Shown piece after piece: positions 23,278 to 34,726 of a stretch of DNA of 56,990 nt; the stretch's first letter is position 1, and each line of letters opens with the position of its first letter. A program made the translations under genes and the position numbers. Below the pieces are notes generated by a model. The model was not told where the DNA came from, did not search any database, and saw only the letters and a program-made list of their open reading frames with translations. Origin of the DNA: Labilithrix sp. (GTDB taxonomy: Bacteria; Myxococcota_A; Polyangia; Polyangiales; Polyangiaceae). The stretch lies in contig JAHBWA010000049.1 in NCBI GenBank assembly GCA_019637195.1, forward strand, positions 1-56,990, in the 5' to 3' direction.

Positions 23278-24960
23278 CTACTCCGCCCGGAGCCCGTCGG
23301 AGGGACGGAGGCGCGCCGCGTAGAAGGCCGGGAAGATCGTCGCGAGCAGGCAGATCAAGATGGCGACGATTCCGGTGATGATGAACTCCGTCGGGCGCAC
23401 GTTCACCGGGAGCTTCGAGATGAAGTAGACCTTCGGGTCCAGCGGGAAGCCGTACGCGAGCAGAAATTTGCAGGCGACCCACCCGAGGGCGAGGCCGAGC
23501 GCGGTGCCGACGAGGCCGATGATGCCGCCCTGGTAGACGAAGACGCGCAAGATCGCGTCGTCGCTCGCGCCGATCGCCTTGAGCAAGGCGATCTCCTTCT
23601 TCTTGTCGAGCACGACCATGATCAAGGTCGCGATGACGGTGAACGCCGCGACGACGATGATCAGCGTGAGCACGACGCTCATGACGATCTGCTGGATGAG
23701 CAGCGCCGTGAAGAGCCCGTGGTTGAGCTCCCGCCAGTCCATCGTGTGGTAGACGCCGTTCGCGAGGATCTTGTCTACCTGCTTCGAGATGTCGGCGGCC
23801 TTCTCGATGTCGTCGACCTTGGCCTCGACGCCGGTCACGCTGTCGCCCTGCTCGTAGAACGCCTGAGCCTCGTAGAGGTCGGTGTAGACGAGCTTCGAGT
23901 CGTACTGGTCGAAGCCCGCCTCGAAGATCGCGATGACTCGGAACTGCTTCGCGATCGGCGGGCGCGAGCCGCTCGCGCCGTAGGTCATCCCGATCTGCGG
24001 CGAGGTGATCTGGAGGCAGTCGCCGAGCCCGACGTCGAGGCGCTTCGACAGCGATCGGCCGATGGCGACGCCGGGGAGGGCCTTCACCTGAGCCGGGCTG
24101 CGGCAGGGGTCGGGATCGATCGCCTCCGGAAGGAAGTCTTCGTCGGGGAGCGAGCTCGCGTAGCCGCCGGACGGCGTGACGTCGCCGCTCGGGTGAAGCG
24201 CGGGCGGCGGCTCGTCCTTCGCGGCCGGCGCGCTCTCGGGCGCCGAGAGGATCGCGTCGATGGGGTCGATCGGCGAGGGCTCCGCCTTCTTCTGCGGGGC
24301 GCCGAGCTCTCCCGCCGCGCCGGTCGCGATCAAGGTCGCGAGATCGGGCGTGCCGGCGTCGGCGGCTGCGTCCTGGGCCTTGTCCTCGGCGATCTGCCGC
24401 TCGATCGCCTCGAGCACGCTGAGGGTCCCCGAGCTCGTCCCGCCGTCGCCGTCGGTCTGGCCCGTCTTCCCGGGCTCCCAGGATCCGCCGCTCGGCGAGA
24501 ACGGGTCGCGCGGCGCCTCGGGGGGCTTCGCTCCGGGCTTGCGCATGCCGTCGAGCGAGCCCTCCACGATGTGCCGGGGAAGGTCGAGGACCTTCGGCAT
24601 CATCTCGGGGTCGACGCCCTTCAGCAAGACGCCGGTGGCGGTGCGCTCACCGTGCGTGACCATCATCGGGTTGATGACGAACGGCGCGACCGCGACGACG
24701 CCGGGCACGGCCTCGACCTTCTTCATCACGTCGCGGTAGTCGCGGAAGTGCACCGCGTACTTGAGCACGATGACGTGGGCGTTGACGCCGAGCACCTTCT
24801 CGCGGAACTGCTCCTGGAAGCCGCCCGTGACGCTCATCACGATCGCGAGCGCGGCGACGCCGAGCGCGACGCCGAGCATCGCGAACGCCGTCCCCACCGA
24901 GACGAAGGCGCGCTTCTTCGAGCCGAGGTAGCGGAGCGCGATCTGGACGGGGTAGCCCAT
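23278..24960 (-). CDS. LolC/LolE-type lipoprotein-releasing permease with large insertion
   Basis: A 560-residue FtsX-like permease. Helix 1 (about 18-42, FVSVGTAFAMLGVALGVAALAI) is followed by GGFQEQFREKVLGVNAHVIV, the hallmark start of the LolC/E periplasmic domain, and the protein ends with three helices and the KEIALLKAIGAS motif that contacts the ATPase. It should extract lipoproteins from the inner membrane with LolD and LolA, which fits the many lipoproteins here. Usual LolC/E proteins have about 400-415 residues; this one has about 150 extra residues (roughly 130-285) that are Asp/Pro/Ala-rich and look disordered, placed in the first periplasmic domain. No lolD gene is adjacent. Confidence 0.88.
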   Translation of the reverse strand: MGYPVQIALRYLGSKKRAFVSVGTAFAMLGVALGVAALAIVMSVTGGFQEQFREKVLGVNAHVIVLKYAVHFRDYRDVMKKVEAVPGVVAVAPFVINPMMVTHGERTATGVLLKGVDPEMMPKVLDLPRHIVEGSLDGMRKPGAKPPEAPRDPFSPSGGSWEPGKTGQTDGDGGTSSGTLSVLEAIERQIAEDKAQDAAADAGTPDLATLIATGAAGELGAPQKKAEPSPIDPIDAILSAPESAPAAKDEPPPALHPSGDVTPSGGYASSLPDEDFLPEAIDPDPCRSPAQVKALPGVAIGRSLSKRLDVGLGDCLQITSPQIGMTYGASGSRPPIAKQFRVIAIFEAGFDQYDSKLVYTDLYEAQAFYEQGDSVTGVEAKVDDIEKAADISKQVDKILANGVYHTMDWRELNHGLFTALLIQQIVMSVVLTLIIVVAAFTVIATLIMVVLDKKKEIALLKAIGASDDAILRVFVYQGGIIGLVGTALGLALGWVACKFLLAYGFPLDPKVYFISKLPVNVRPTEFIITGIVAILICLLATIFPAFYAARLRPSDGLRAE

Positions 24961-25160
24961 GGCGGAAGGCAGAGCGGGGGCCGAGAGTCCCGCGGCGGGC
25001 TCACCCTCCGGTGACGCTCGCGGCTCGCACCTCTAGCACGGTGTGTGCTCGCACAATTCCCTTTCCTCTCGGATCCGCGTGGAAATCGGCCGAACCCACC
25101 CGGTCGCACCCGCGCAGTCACGCGTGAGCTCGACCCGCCCGCCCGCGCGCGAGCTTGTCG

Positions 25161-25181
25161 CTTCCGGAACGGGTACGGAAG
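25161..25181. promoter_or_regulatory. Inverted repeat upstream of a kinase gene
   Basis: CTTCCG (25161-25166) and CGGAAG (25176-25181) are separated by nine bases, in the divergent region between the LolC/E and kinase genes. It lies about 35 bases before the kinase start and could be an operator or a leader hairpin. Confidence 0.35.
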
Positions 25182-25214
25182 ACGTATTTCTGAGAGGAGT
25201 CGGTTCGATCCCTC

Positions 25215-26927
<1,713 letters not shown>

Positions 26928-26933
26928 CCTCGT

Positions 26934-26981
26934 CGCCGTCCGGCACGTCGCTGCACGACTCGACGCCGTCCGGCACGTCGC
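26934..26981. repeat. Direct repeat between convergent genes
   Basis: CGCCGTCCGGCACGTCGC occurs at 26934-26951 and again at 26964-26981, a 30-base offset, in the short gap between the kinase gene and the convergent lipoprotein gene. Confidence 0.7.
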
Positions 26982-26997
26982 GTCCCGCCGGGTCGCG

Positions 26998-29118
26998 TCA
27001 GGGCGCCGGCGCGAAGGCGCTGCCGTTCCAGGTGTAGCGCACGTTCTTGAGGTCTCCCCACGGCAGGAGCAGCGGCTCGATCGGGCCCGCGCCGGGGCGG
27101 TCCTGCGGCCACGGGTACGAGTCCTTCGTCCAGCCCTTGGCGGCGCCGGGGCGGACGTCGATGTCGAAGCCCTTGCCGCCCTTCGCGGGGACGAACTGCA
27201 CGAGCCCCTGCACGCGCTTGCCGGCCATCTCGCGCCCCGTCTCCACGGAGAACACGCGGCCGACGTTGCCGCCCTTCACCTGGTAGATGAAGAGGCCGTC
27301 GATGTCGATCGCGTCGCCGTCCGGGCTCTTCACGTGGCGGGTGCCGCGCACGATGAGCTCGGCGGCGCCGTCGCCGTCGAGGTCGCGCGCGGTGAGCTCG
27401 CCGACGTCGCGCTCCTCGGCGAGCTGCGAGAGCGACATCCGGGCGTAGCCGGTCCCGCCCTTGAACGACGGTCCGAAGACGACGATGTCGCGGCCGAAGA
27501 GGACGACGCGCTCGGGCTTCGTGTCGCCGTCGACGTGGACCTCGAGGTCGAACCGCGGCTTCGTCCCCGGCGCGATGCCCGCGTCCTTCATGAACGCCTC
27601 GAGCACCCGCTGGCCGAGGTTCGAGCCCTTCTGCACCGCCGGGGTCGGCACGTCCTTGGGGAGCGGGGCGGCGCCCGCCGCGGGCCCGGCGGTCCCCGCC
27701 TGCGCGACCTCGCTCGCCTTGGCGAACTTGCCGCCCTCGAGCTTGAACGTCTTCGACTTGATCGTCCCCCAGGGGAGGAGGAGCGGCTCGATGTCCCCGG
27801 CGATCGTCTCCGCGAAGCTCGACGCGTCCCAGCCCACGGCGGGCTCGGTGGCGACCTCGATCTCCTTGCTCGACACGCGCGCCGCGTTCGACACGCGCCT
27901 CTTCCCGTCGCTCGACGTGATCGCGATCTGGTGCGCGAAGATCGTCGTCGGCTCTTCGCCGCTCGGGATCGACCAGACCTCGAGGATGTCGTGGGTCGAG
28001 CCGCCCTGGGTGACGCGCCGGCGGACGAGGAGGTCGTCCTTGCCGCGTCCGGTGGCCTGCGTGGTCTCGAGCGAGACGATGTCGCCGGCGACCTCGCGCC
28101 AGAAGAACTGCTCCCCCTTGCGGTACTTGGGGCCGCAGATGGTGAAGAAGCGGCCGAAGACGCTGATCCGCTCCTTGTGCTCGTCGCCGGCGACGTCGGC
28201 GAAGACGTCGATCTTCGGCTTCGTCCCCGAGAGGCCCCGCTGCTCGAGCAGGCCTTCGGCGACCGCGTGCTCGGCGGCGATCGGCAGCGCGGGCAGATCG
28301 CCCGGCCTCTCGACGCCGCCGGCCCCGGTGCCGAGCACGCCGGCGACGCTCGAGCCGTCGCCGTCGTGGTAGCGGAACGCCGCGCGCATCCCGACGCGCG
28401 CCGTCCGCGCCTCGGGGAAGGAGCTCCACGGGACGCTCGCCTCGAGGGTCACGCCGCCTTTGACGTCGTTCTCGACGATGCGGGCGCCGGCGACCTTCTG
28501 TCCGGACTTCGGCCCTGCGGTCCACTTCACCGCGCCTGGCGCGCTGCCCGGCGTGCCCGGCCAGAGGCCGATCTCGTAGGCGGCCAGCTCGCCGCGGCTC
28601 GACGGGAAGGCGATGGTGAGCGTGACGTGATCGTCGGCGTCACCGTACTTGGTCGAGCGCGCGAGCTTCGCGTCGGCGATCTCCGCGGCGATCCACAGCG
28701 CGTCGTCGCTCGCCTGGACGGCGACGTCGAGCCCGAGGCCGTCCGTCTTCCCGGAGAGCGTCTCCTTCGCCGGCGAGCGGGCGTGCCACTCCTTGAGCAC
28801 GCCGTCGAGCTTCGGCGGTGTCTTCTTCGAGACCGTCTCGACGCGGAGGGGGCCGGCGAACGCGACCTCGGTGCCCGTGCTCTGCTCGCGGTTCCCCGCG
28901 CCGCCGAGCGCGGCGAGGCCGCCCTGCTCCGCGGCGAGCGCGCCGATCGACTCGTGCTCGCTCGACGCGCCGCCGCCCTCCGCGGGCGCCTTCGTCTCTC
29001 CTTTACCGCCGGCCCCGCCGCCGCACGCGGCGAGCGCGCCGAGCGCGAGCACCGCGGCCGAGGAGGTCGCGACGAAGGAGGTTGATCCCGGGAGGTGGCG
29101 CGAGCGCGAGCGTGTCAT
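26998..29118 (-). CDS. Modular lipoprotein: CBM9-like domain plus two duplicated modules
   Basis: A 706-residue lipoprotein with a basic N-terminus, a hydrophobic core and LAAC lipobox (Cys32), followed by a Gly/Glu-rich spacer. Residues about 95-260 resemble a carbohydrate-binding (CBM9/DOMON-like) sandwich, beginning PKLDGVLKEWHARSP. Two homologous modules follow: the first has GTKPKIDVFADVAGDEHKER and ISVFGRFFTICGP (about 295-480), the second has GTKPRFDLEVHVDGDTKPER and VVLFGRDIVVFGP (about 515-700). Each module ends in a similar PIEPLLLPWG segment, so it arose by internal duplication. It may bind a surface polysaccharide. The function is not known. Confidence 0.75.
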   Translation of the reverse strand: MTRSRSRHLPGSTSFVATSSAAVLALGALAACGGGAGGKGETKAPAEGGGASSEHESIGALAAEQGGLAALGGAGNREQSTGTEVAFAGPLRVETVSKKTPPKLDGVLKEWHARSPAKETLSGKTDGLGLDVAVQASDDALWIAAEIADAKLARSTKYGDADDHVTLTIAFPSSRGELAAYEIGLWPGTPGSAPGAVKWTAGPKSGQKVAGARIVENDVKGGVTLEASVPWSSFPEARTARVGMRAAFRYHDGDGSSVAGVLGTGAGGVERPGDLPALPIAAEHAVAEGLLEQRGLSGTKPKIDVFADVAGDEHKERISVFGRFFTICGPKYRKGEQFFWREVAGDIVSLETTQATGRGKDDLLVRRRVTQGGSTHDILEVWSIPSGEEPTTIFAHQIAITSSDGKRRVSNAARVSSKEIEVATEPAVGWDASSFAETIAGDIEPLLLPWGTIKSKTFKLEGGKFAKASEVAQAGTAGPAAGAAPLPKDVPTPAVQKGSNLGQRVLEAFMKDAGIAPGTKPRFDLEVHVDGDTKPERVVLFGRDIVVFGPSFKGGTGYARMSLSQLAEERDVGELTARDLDGDGAAELIVRGTRHVKSPDGDAIDIDGLFIYQVKGGNVGRVFSVETGREMAGKRVQGLVQFVPAKGGKGFDIDVRPGAAKGWTKDSYPWPQDRPGAGPIEPLLLPWGDLKNVRYTWNGSAFAPAP

Positions 29119-29169
29119 CTCCGCCGAAAATACCCTCGTACGCCCCGCCTCGAAAGGGGGCTCGGCGGG

Positions 29170-32046
29170 TCACTGCTCGGAGGCGCGCCGGGACATCGGC
29201 CCGAGGTCCTTGCCGACAATCCCGAGCCGCTGGAGCGCCTTGATCAGCTCGATCATCGGGATGATCGACGCCGAGAGCACGAGCAGGATCACCCACTCGT
29301 AGGTGCCGAGCTCGAAGGTCTGGAAGACCCCGCGGAGCGACGGGAAGACGAGCGCGACGAGGTGGATGCCCGCGCTCACGATCACGGCGAGCAGGAGCGG
29401 CAGCGGGATCATCGGGCGCATCACGAACATCGACGCGGTCGCCGAGCGGCAGTTGAACGCGTGGAAGAGCGGCGAGAGCGCGAGGAGCGAGAACGCGACG
29501 GCGCGCGCATACGACGGCAGCTCCTCGGCGGCGACGTCCCAGGGCCACAGGTAACAGAGGATGGCGAGCGCGCCCATCAGCAGGCCGACGGCGCCGATGC
29601 CGAGGTACTCGCGCGCGCCGAGCAGGCCGCTCGTCGCCTTGCGCGGCGGCTCGGTCATCTGCGTCGGATCGGGAGGATCGACCCCGAGCGCGAGGGCGGG
29701 GAGGCCGTTCGTCACGAGGTTGATCCAGAGGATCATCAGCGGACGGAGCTCCTTCATCCCGGGCAGCACGCTCGCCACGAAGACGGTCACGAGGAGGCCG
29801 GCGTTGGACGAGAGGAGGAAGAAGATGAACTTCTGGATGTTCCGCCAGATGGCGCGGCCCTCGCGCACGGCGTCGACGATCGTCGCGAAGTTGTCGTCGG
29901 CGAGCACCATGTCCGCCGCCTCGCGCGCGACGTCGGTGCCGTCCTTGCCCATCGCGATGCCGATGTGCGCCTCTTTCAGCGCGGGGGCGTCGTTGACGCC
30001 GTCGCCGGTCATCGCGACCACGTGCCCTCGCGCCTTGAACGCCCGCACGATTCGGAGCTTCTGCTCGGCGGTCACGCGGGCGAACACGCGCACGTGGTCG
30101 ACGCGGCGCTCGAGCGCCTCGTCGGAGAGCTTGTCGAGCTCCGAGCCGGTGAGCGCGATCGCGCCCTCGTCCCAGAGCCCGAGCTCCCGCGCGATCGCCA
30201 CGGCGGTGAGCTTGTGATCGCCCGTGATCATCACCGCGCGGACCTGCGCCTCCGCGCACGCGGCGACCGCCTCTTTCACGCCCTTGCGCGGCGGATCGAT
30301 CATCCCGACGAGGCCGAGGAAGGTGAACCGCTGCTCGATGTGCTCCGCGCTCGGGCGGTCGCCGTCGGACGACGTCTCCGACGGCCGCTCGGCGGACGCG
30401 ACGTCGAGCTCGCGCCGCGCGACCGCGAGGACGCGGAGCGACTGCTGGCTCATCCGCTCGGCCTCGGCGAGGATCGCGTCGCGCTTCGCGTCGTCGAGGC
30501 CGTCGAGGCCGTCGCGCGTCAGCTGGTGGACGCACATCGGGATGAGGACGTCTGCGCTGCCCTTGGTGTGCGCGATCTCCTTGCCGCTCTCGTCGAGGGT
30601 CACGACCGTCATCCGCTTGCGGTCGCTGTCGAACGGGATCTCCTTGAGGACCTGGTGCGACGGCGCGACCGACTCCTTGGGGAGGCCGCCCTTCGCGGAG
30701 AGCGTGAGCAGCGCGCCCTCGGTCGGATCGCCGACGACGCGCCACCCGCCCTCCTTCTGGGCGAGCGACGCCGTGTTGGCCAGCGAGATCGTCGCCAGGA
30801 GCTCGGTGAGCGCGGGCCGGTCGGCGCAGTCGACGGGCTTGCCGTCGACGTCGACGATCTCCCCGGCCGGATCGTAGCCGGTGCCGGTGACGCTGTACGA
30901 GCACGCGCCGGCGTAGATCTCGCGGACGGTCATCTCGTTCTGCGTCAGCGTGCCGGTCTTGTCCGTGCAGATCACCGTGGCTGCGCCGAGCGTCTCGACG
31001 GCCGCGAGCTTCCGGACGATCGCGCCGCGCTTCGCCATGCGCTGCATTCCGAGCGCGAGCGTGATCGTCGTGATCGCCGGCAGGCCCTCGGGGATGGCCG
31101 CGACGGCGAGGCTCACGGCAGCGAGCAACAGCTCTTGCCAGGTGCTGTCGCCGCGGTACATGCCCCAGCCGAACATCACGCCGCTGATGGCGACGCACGC
31201 GACGAGGATCCGCTTGCCGAAGTGATCGAGCCGCTCCTCGAGCGGGGTCTTCTGCTCCCCCGACTCGGAGAGCAGCGTCGAGAGCTTGCCGAGCTCGGTC
31301 TGCGTGCCCGTCGCGACGACCAGCGCGCGGCCCTTCCCGCGGACGACGGATGTCCCCGTGAAGAGCATCGTGGCGCGGTCGCCGATCGGCGCGTCGTCGG
31401 GGAGCTCCGCGCGCGCGTCCTTCACGATCGGCAGCGACTCCCCGGTGAGCGAGGCCTCCTGGGTCGCGAGGTTGATGGTCTGGAGCAGGCGCGCGTCGGC
31501 GGCGACGGCGTCGCCGGCCTCGATCTCGAGCACGTCGCCCGGCACGACGTCGCTCGCCGGGATGACCTTGACGACGTCGCCGCGCCGCACCCGCGCGTTC
31601 GGCGTCTGCATCTTCTTCAGGGCGTCGAGCGCCTGCTCGGCGCGCCGCTCCTGGTAGAAGCCGAGCGCGGCGTTCAACACGACGATGAGCCCGATCGCGA
31701 TCGCGTCGCCGAAGCGCGCGAGGAAGCTCGCGTCCGACTTCGTGCTCGCGCCGTTGATGGTCGCGATGACCGCGGCGCCGACCAGGGTGAGGACGATCGG
31801 GTTCGCGAACTGCGCGACGATCCGCTTGAGCGCGCTCGGCGGCGGCGCGGACGGGAGCTCGTTCGCGCCGTGCTCGTCGAGCCGGGCCTTGGCGGCGTCG
31901 TCGGTGAGCCCGCGGACCGGATCGGCCTCGAGCCGAGCGTAGAGGTCTTCGATCGCGCCGTTGTGGTGGACGACGGCGCGGGCGACGTCGCGCATCGACG
32001 CGTCGCTCTTCGGCCGAGCTGAGAGGGGCGCCGCTTCGGTGCTCAA
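29170..32046 (-). CDS. P2A-type cation-transporting ATPase with altered ion-site residues
   Basis: A 958-residue inner-membrane P-type ATPase. Key motifs: TGES (201-204, actuator), PEGLP (319-323) in helix 4 as in Ca2+ pumps, DKTGT with the phosphorylated Asp362, KGSADV, and TGDGVND (680-686). It has about ten transmembrane helices and no N-terminal metal-binding domains, so a P2A (Ca2+-like) pump is the best call. Compared with SERCA, helix 5 reads SSNAGLL, with Leu751 where SERCA has Glu771, and helix 6 reads NLVTNGLPALALG, with Asn780 for Asp800. Both are Ca2+ ligands, so ion number or choice may differ. It could export Ca2+ or another cation. Confidence 0.88.
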   Translation of the reverse strand: MSTEAAPLSARPKSDASMRDVARAVVHHNGAIEDLYARLEADPVRGLTDDAAKARLDEHGANELPSAPPPSALKRIVAQFANPIVLTLVGAAVIATINGASTKSDASFLARFGDAIAIGLIVVLNAALGFYQERRAEQALDALKKMQTPNARVRRGDVVKVIPASDVVPGDVLEIEAGDAVAADARLLQTINLATQEASLTGESLPIVKDARAELPDDAPIGDRATMLFTGTSVVRGKGRALVVATGTQTELGKLSTLLSESGEQKTPLEERLDHFGKRILVACVAISGVMFGWGMYRGDSTWQELLLAAVSLAVAAIPEGLPAITTITLALGMQRMAKRGAIVRKLAAVETLGAATVICTDKTGTLTQNEMTVREIYAGACSYSVTGTGYDPAGEIVDVDGKPVDCADRPALTELLATISLANTASLAQKEGGWRVVGDPTEGALLTLSAKGGLPKESVAPSHQVLKEIPFDSDRKRMTVVTLDESGKEIAHTKGSADVLIPMCVHQLTRDGLDGLDDAKRDAILAEAERMSQQSLRVLAVARRELDVASAERPSETSSDGDRPSAEHIEQRFTFLGLVGMIDPPRKGVKEAVAACAEAQVRAVMITGDHKLTAVAIARELGLWDEGAIALTGSELDKLSDEALERRVDHVRVFARVTAEQKLRIVRAFKARGHVVAMTGDGVNDAPALKEAHIGIAMGKDGTDVAREAADMVLADDNFATIVDAVREGRAIWRNIQKFIFFLLSSNAGLLVTVFVASVLPGMKELRPLMILWINLVTNGLPALALGVDPPDPTQMTEPPRKATSGLLGAREYLGIGAVGLLMGALAILCYLWPWDVAAEELPSYARAVAFSLLALSPLFHAFNCRSATASMFVMRPMIPLPLLLAVIVSAGIHLVALVFPSLRGVFQTFELGTYEWVILLVLSASIIPMIELIKALQRLGIVGKDLGPMSRRASEQ

Positions 32047-32127
32047 CGGCCCGGGAGCTTACTACGGCGCGCGGGGAAGGGGAGAGGATGCGCTCGATTG
32101 ATCCGCTCGGGATGCCTGCACGACGAT

Positions 32128-32152
32128 GCCGCTGACGGATCGCGTCAGCGGC
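32128..32152 (-). terminator. Hairpin after pspA
   Basis: A perfect 9-bp stem, GCCGCTGAC (32128-32136) and GTCAGCGGC (32144-32152), with a seven-base loop, 23 bases beyond the pspA stop on the minus strand. No T tract follows. Confidence 0.55.
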
Positions 32153-32175
32153 GCCGGCGTGACGGGCCGACCGCG

Positions 32176-33006
32176 TCAGCGTCCGGCTTTGCGCTGCTCC
32201 TGCTGCTGTTGCTCGGCCTCGAGCTCCTCGAGCGCCGCGGCGAGCTCGTCCTGCTCCGACCGCGAGGGCGCCGCAGGCTGCGTCTCCACGCGCTTCGGCG
32301 TCTCGGCGCGCACCTGCGGGGCCTCCTCGGGCGGCAGCATGCCCATCTTGCGCTTCAGCGCGGCGAGGTCGTCCTCCGCCCCGGCGGTGCGCTCGAGCGA
32401 GGAGAACTTCGAGGCGAGGATGTCGCCGGTGTACTCCTCCTGGATCTCGCCGGCGGCCTCGGCCTCGGCCTCGAGCTGGTCGATCTTGCCGGCCATGCGC
32501 TCGAAGGTCTCGAAGGCGCTCTGGTCGCGGAGACCGTGCATGGTCTCCTGGATGGCCTTCTGCGCCTCGGCGCGCTTCTTCCGGGCGATGAGGACGTTCT
32601 TCTTCCTCTTCGCCTCCTCGATCTTGTCGTTCAGCATCCGAAGAGCCTTCTTCAGCTGATCGACCGCGTTCTTCTGCTTGGACCACTGCTCCTTGAAGGT
32701 CTCGGCGAGCTGGTCGTGCTCCTTCTTCCGGGCGAGGGCCTCCTTCGCGAGCTCCTCGTTGCCGGCGCGGAGCGCCATCATCGCGCGGCGCTCCCACTCG
32801 GCCGCGTGCGCCATCTCCTGCTCGAACTGCTTCGCCAGCCGCTTCTCGTCGGCGATCGAAGCGGCGACCTGCTTCTTCGCCTCGACGAGCTGGTTGTTCA
32901 TGTCGAGGACGACCTGGTTCAGCATCTTCTCCGGGTCTTCGGACTTGCTGATGAGGTCGTTGAGGTTCGACTTGATGAGCTGCGCGAGCCTGCTGAAGAT
33001 GCCCAT
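32176..33006 (-). CDS. pspA: PspA/IM30 family membrane-stress protein
   Basis: A 276-residue, almost wholly helical protein. It begins MGIFSRLAQLIKSNLNDLI, the amphipathic membrane-binding helix of PspA, followed by the family coiled-coil hairpin (SEDPEKMLNQVVLDMNNQL and later IEEAKRKKNVLIARKKRAEA), and a last helix with DDLAALKRKMG. PspA proteins form ESCRT-III-like assemblies that repair or stabilise the inner membrane under stress. The C-terminus adds a Glu/Gln-rich tail ending in a run of Gln. The gene starts two bases after the stop of the YbjN-like gene, so the two are made together. No pspF or pspBC is near. Confidence 0.93.
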   Translation of the reverse strand: MGIFSRLAQLIKSNLNDLISKSEDPEKMLNQVVLDMNNQLVEAKKQVAASIADEKRLAKQFEQEMAHAAEWERRAMMALRAGNEELAKEALARKKEHDQLAETFKEQWSKQKNAVDQLKKALRMLNDKIEEAKRKKNVLIARKKRAEAQKAIQETMHGLRDQSAFETFERMAGKIDQLEAEAEAAGEIQEEYTGDILASKFSSLERTAGAEDDLAALKRKMGMLPPEEAPQVRAETPKRVETQPAAPSRSEQDELAAALEELEAEQQQQEQRKAGR

Positions 33007-33008
33007 GA

Positions 33009-33437
33009 TCAGCCGTTCCCTTTCGCGTCCGTTCGAACCGACGCGGCCTTGGAGAGCTCCGAGAGGGAGGCCACCTGCTGCGCGAGCGTGACGTCGATCT
33101 CGTCGAGCGTGGCCTCGAGCTCGTTGTAGTCGAGGTTCTCGAGCTCGAGCGCGCTCACGAGGACGATGCGGGAGTCTTCGAGGCCGAAGCTCGTATGGAC
33201 GAGGGACTTCGCGTTCAACGTGAGGAGCTTCTTGAAGAGCTCGCCGTTGGCGGAGTCCGTGCCTTCGACGTCGCCGACGTGGACCCGCAAAACGACCAGC
33301 GGTGGGTCGACGCGCAACGCGGTGGGCGGCATGTTTGTTCCGCCATGGACGAGGAACGTCCCGGGCTGGTCGTCCACGGGGGAGTAGTGGCGGTTCATCT
33401 TGCCGAGGTAGGCCTCGACGTCGTTCGCGCTTCGCAT
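33009..33437 (-). CDS. YbjN-like / chaperone-like domain protein
   Basis: A 142-residue soluble protein. The pattern of short strands (GTFLVHGG, VVLRVHVG, DSRIVLVSALELENLD) between helices fits the YbjN/type III chaperone-like fold, and small proteins of this type are often encoded next to pspA in myxobacteria and actinobacteria. It probably binds or regulates PspA. It is the first gene of a two-gene operon with pspA, ending two bases before the pspA start codon. The family assignment is from pattern only and moderate. Confidence 0.75.
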   Translation of the reverse strand: MRSANDVEAYLGKMNRHYSPVDDQPGTFLVHGGTNMPPTALRVDPPLVVLRVHVGDVEGTDSANGELFKKLLTLNAKSLVHTSFGLEDSRIVLVSALELENLDYNELEATLDEIDVTLAQQVASLSELSKAASVRTDAKGNG

Positions 33438-33678
33438 GGTTGTCGTCCGAATCTCCCGTCAGAGAGGCGCTCGCCGGCGCGCCGCGCGTTCCATCCTAAC
33501 CACGCGATCGCAGTCGCCCACGTTCTCTCGTCTCGCCGAATGCGTCGGCGAGCGTAGAGGGCCTTTTGGCGACCTTCAACAGCGCCGGACGCGTAGCGGA
33601 GCAGCGAGTCGAGCTCGCGTGACGCGGCCGGCTCGTTTCGGGCTCGTCATCGGGAGGTCCGTGCTACGCTCCTGCGGG

Positions 33679-34713
<1,035 letters not shown>

Positions 34714-34726
34714 CGCGCCGGCGGGA

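Noticed and set aside
22363..25014. Plus-strand open frame over the GAF protein and LolC/E genes
   Set aside because: Highly charged and Arg/Gly/Asp-rich, antisense to genes with clear domains.
29095..32022. Long plus-strand open frame over the P-type ATPase
   Set aside because: Antisense shadow of a gene with all ATPase motifs; the product is Arg/Asp/Glu-rich without motifs.
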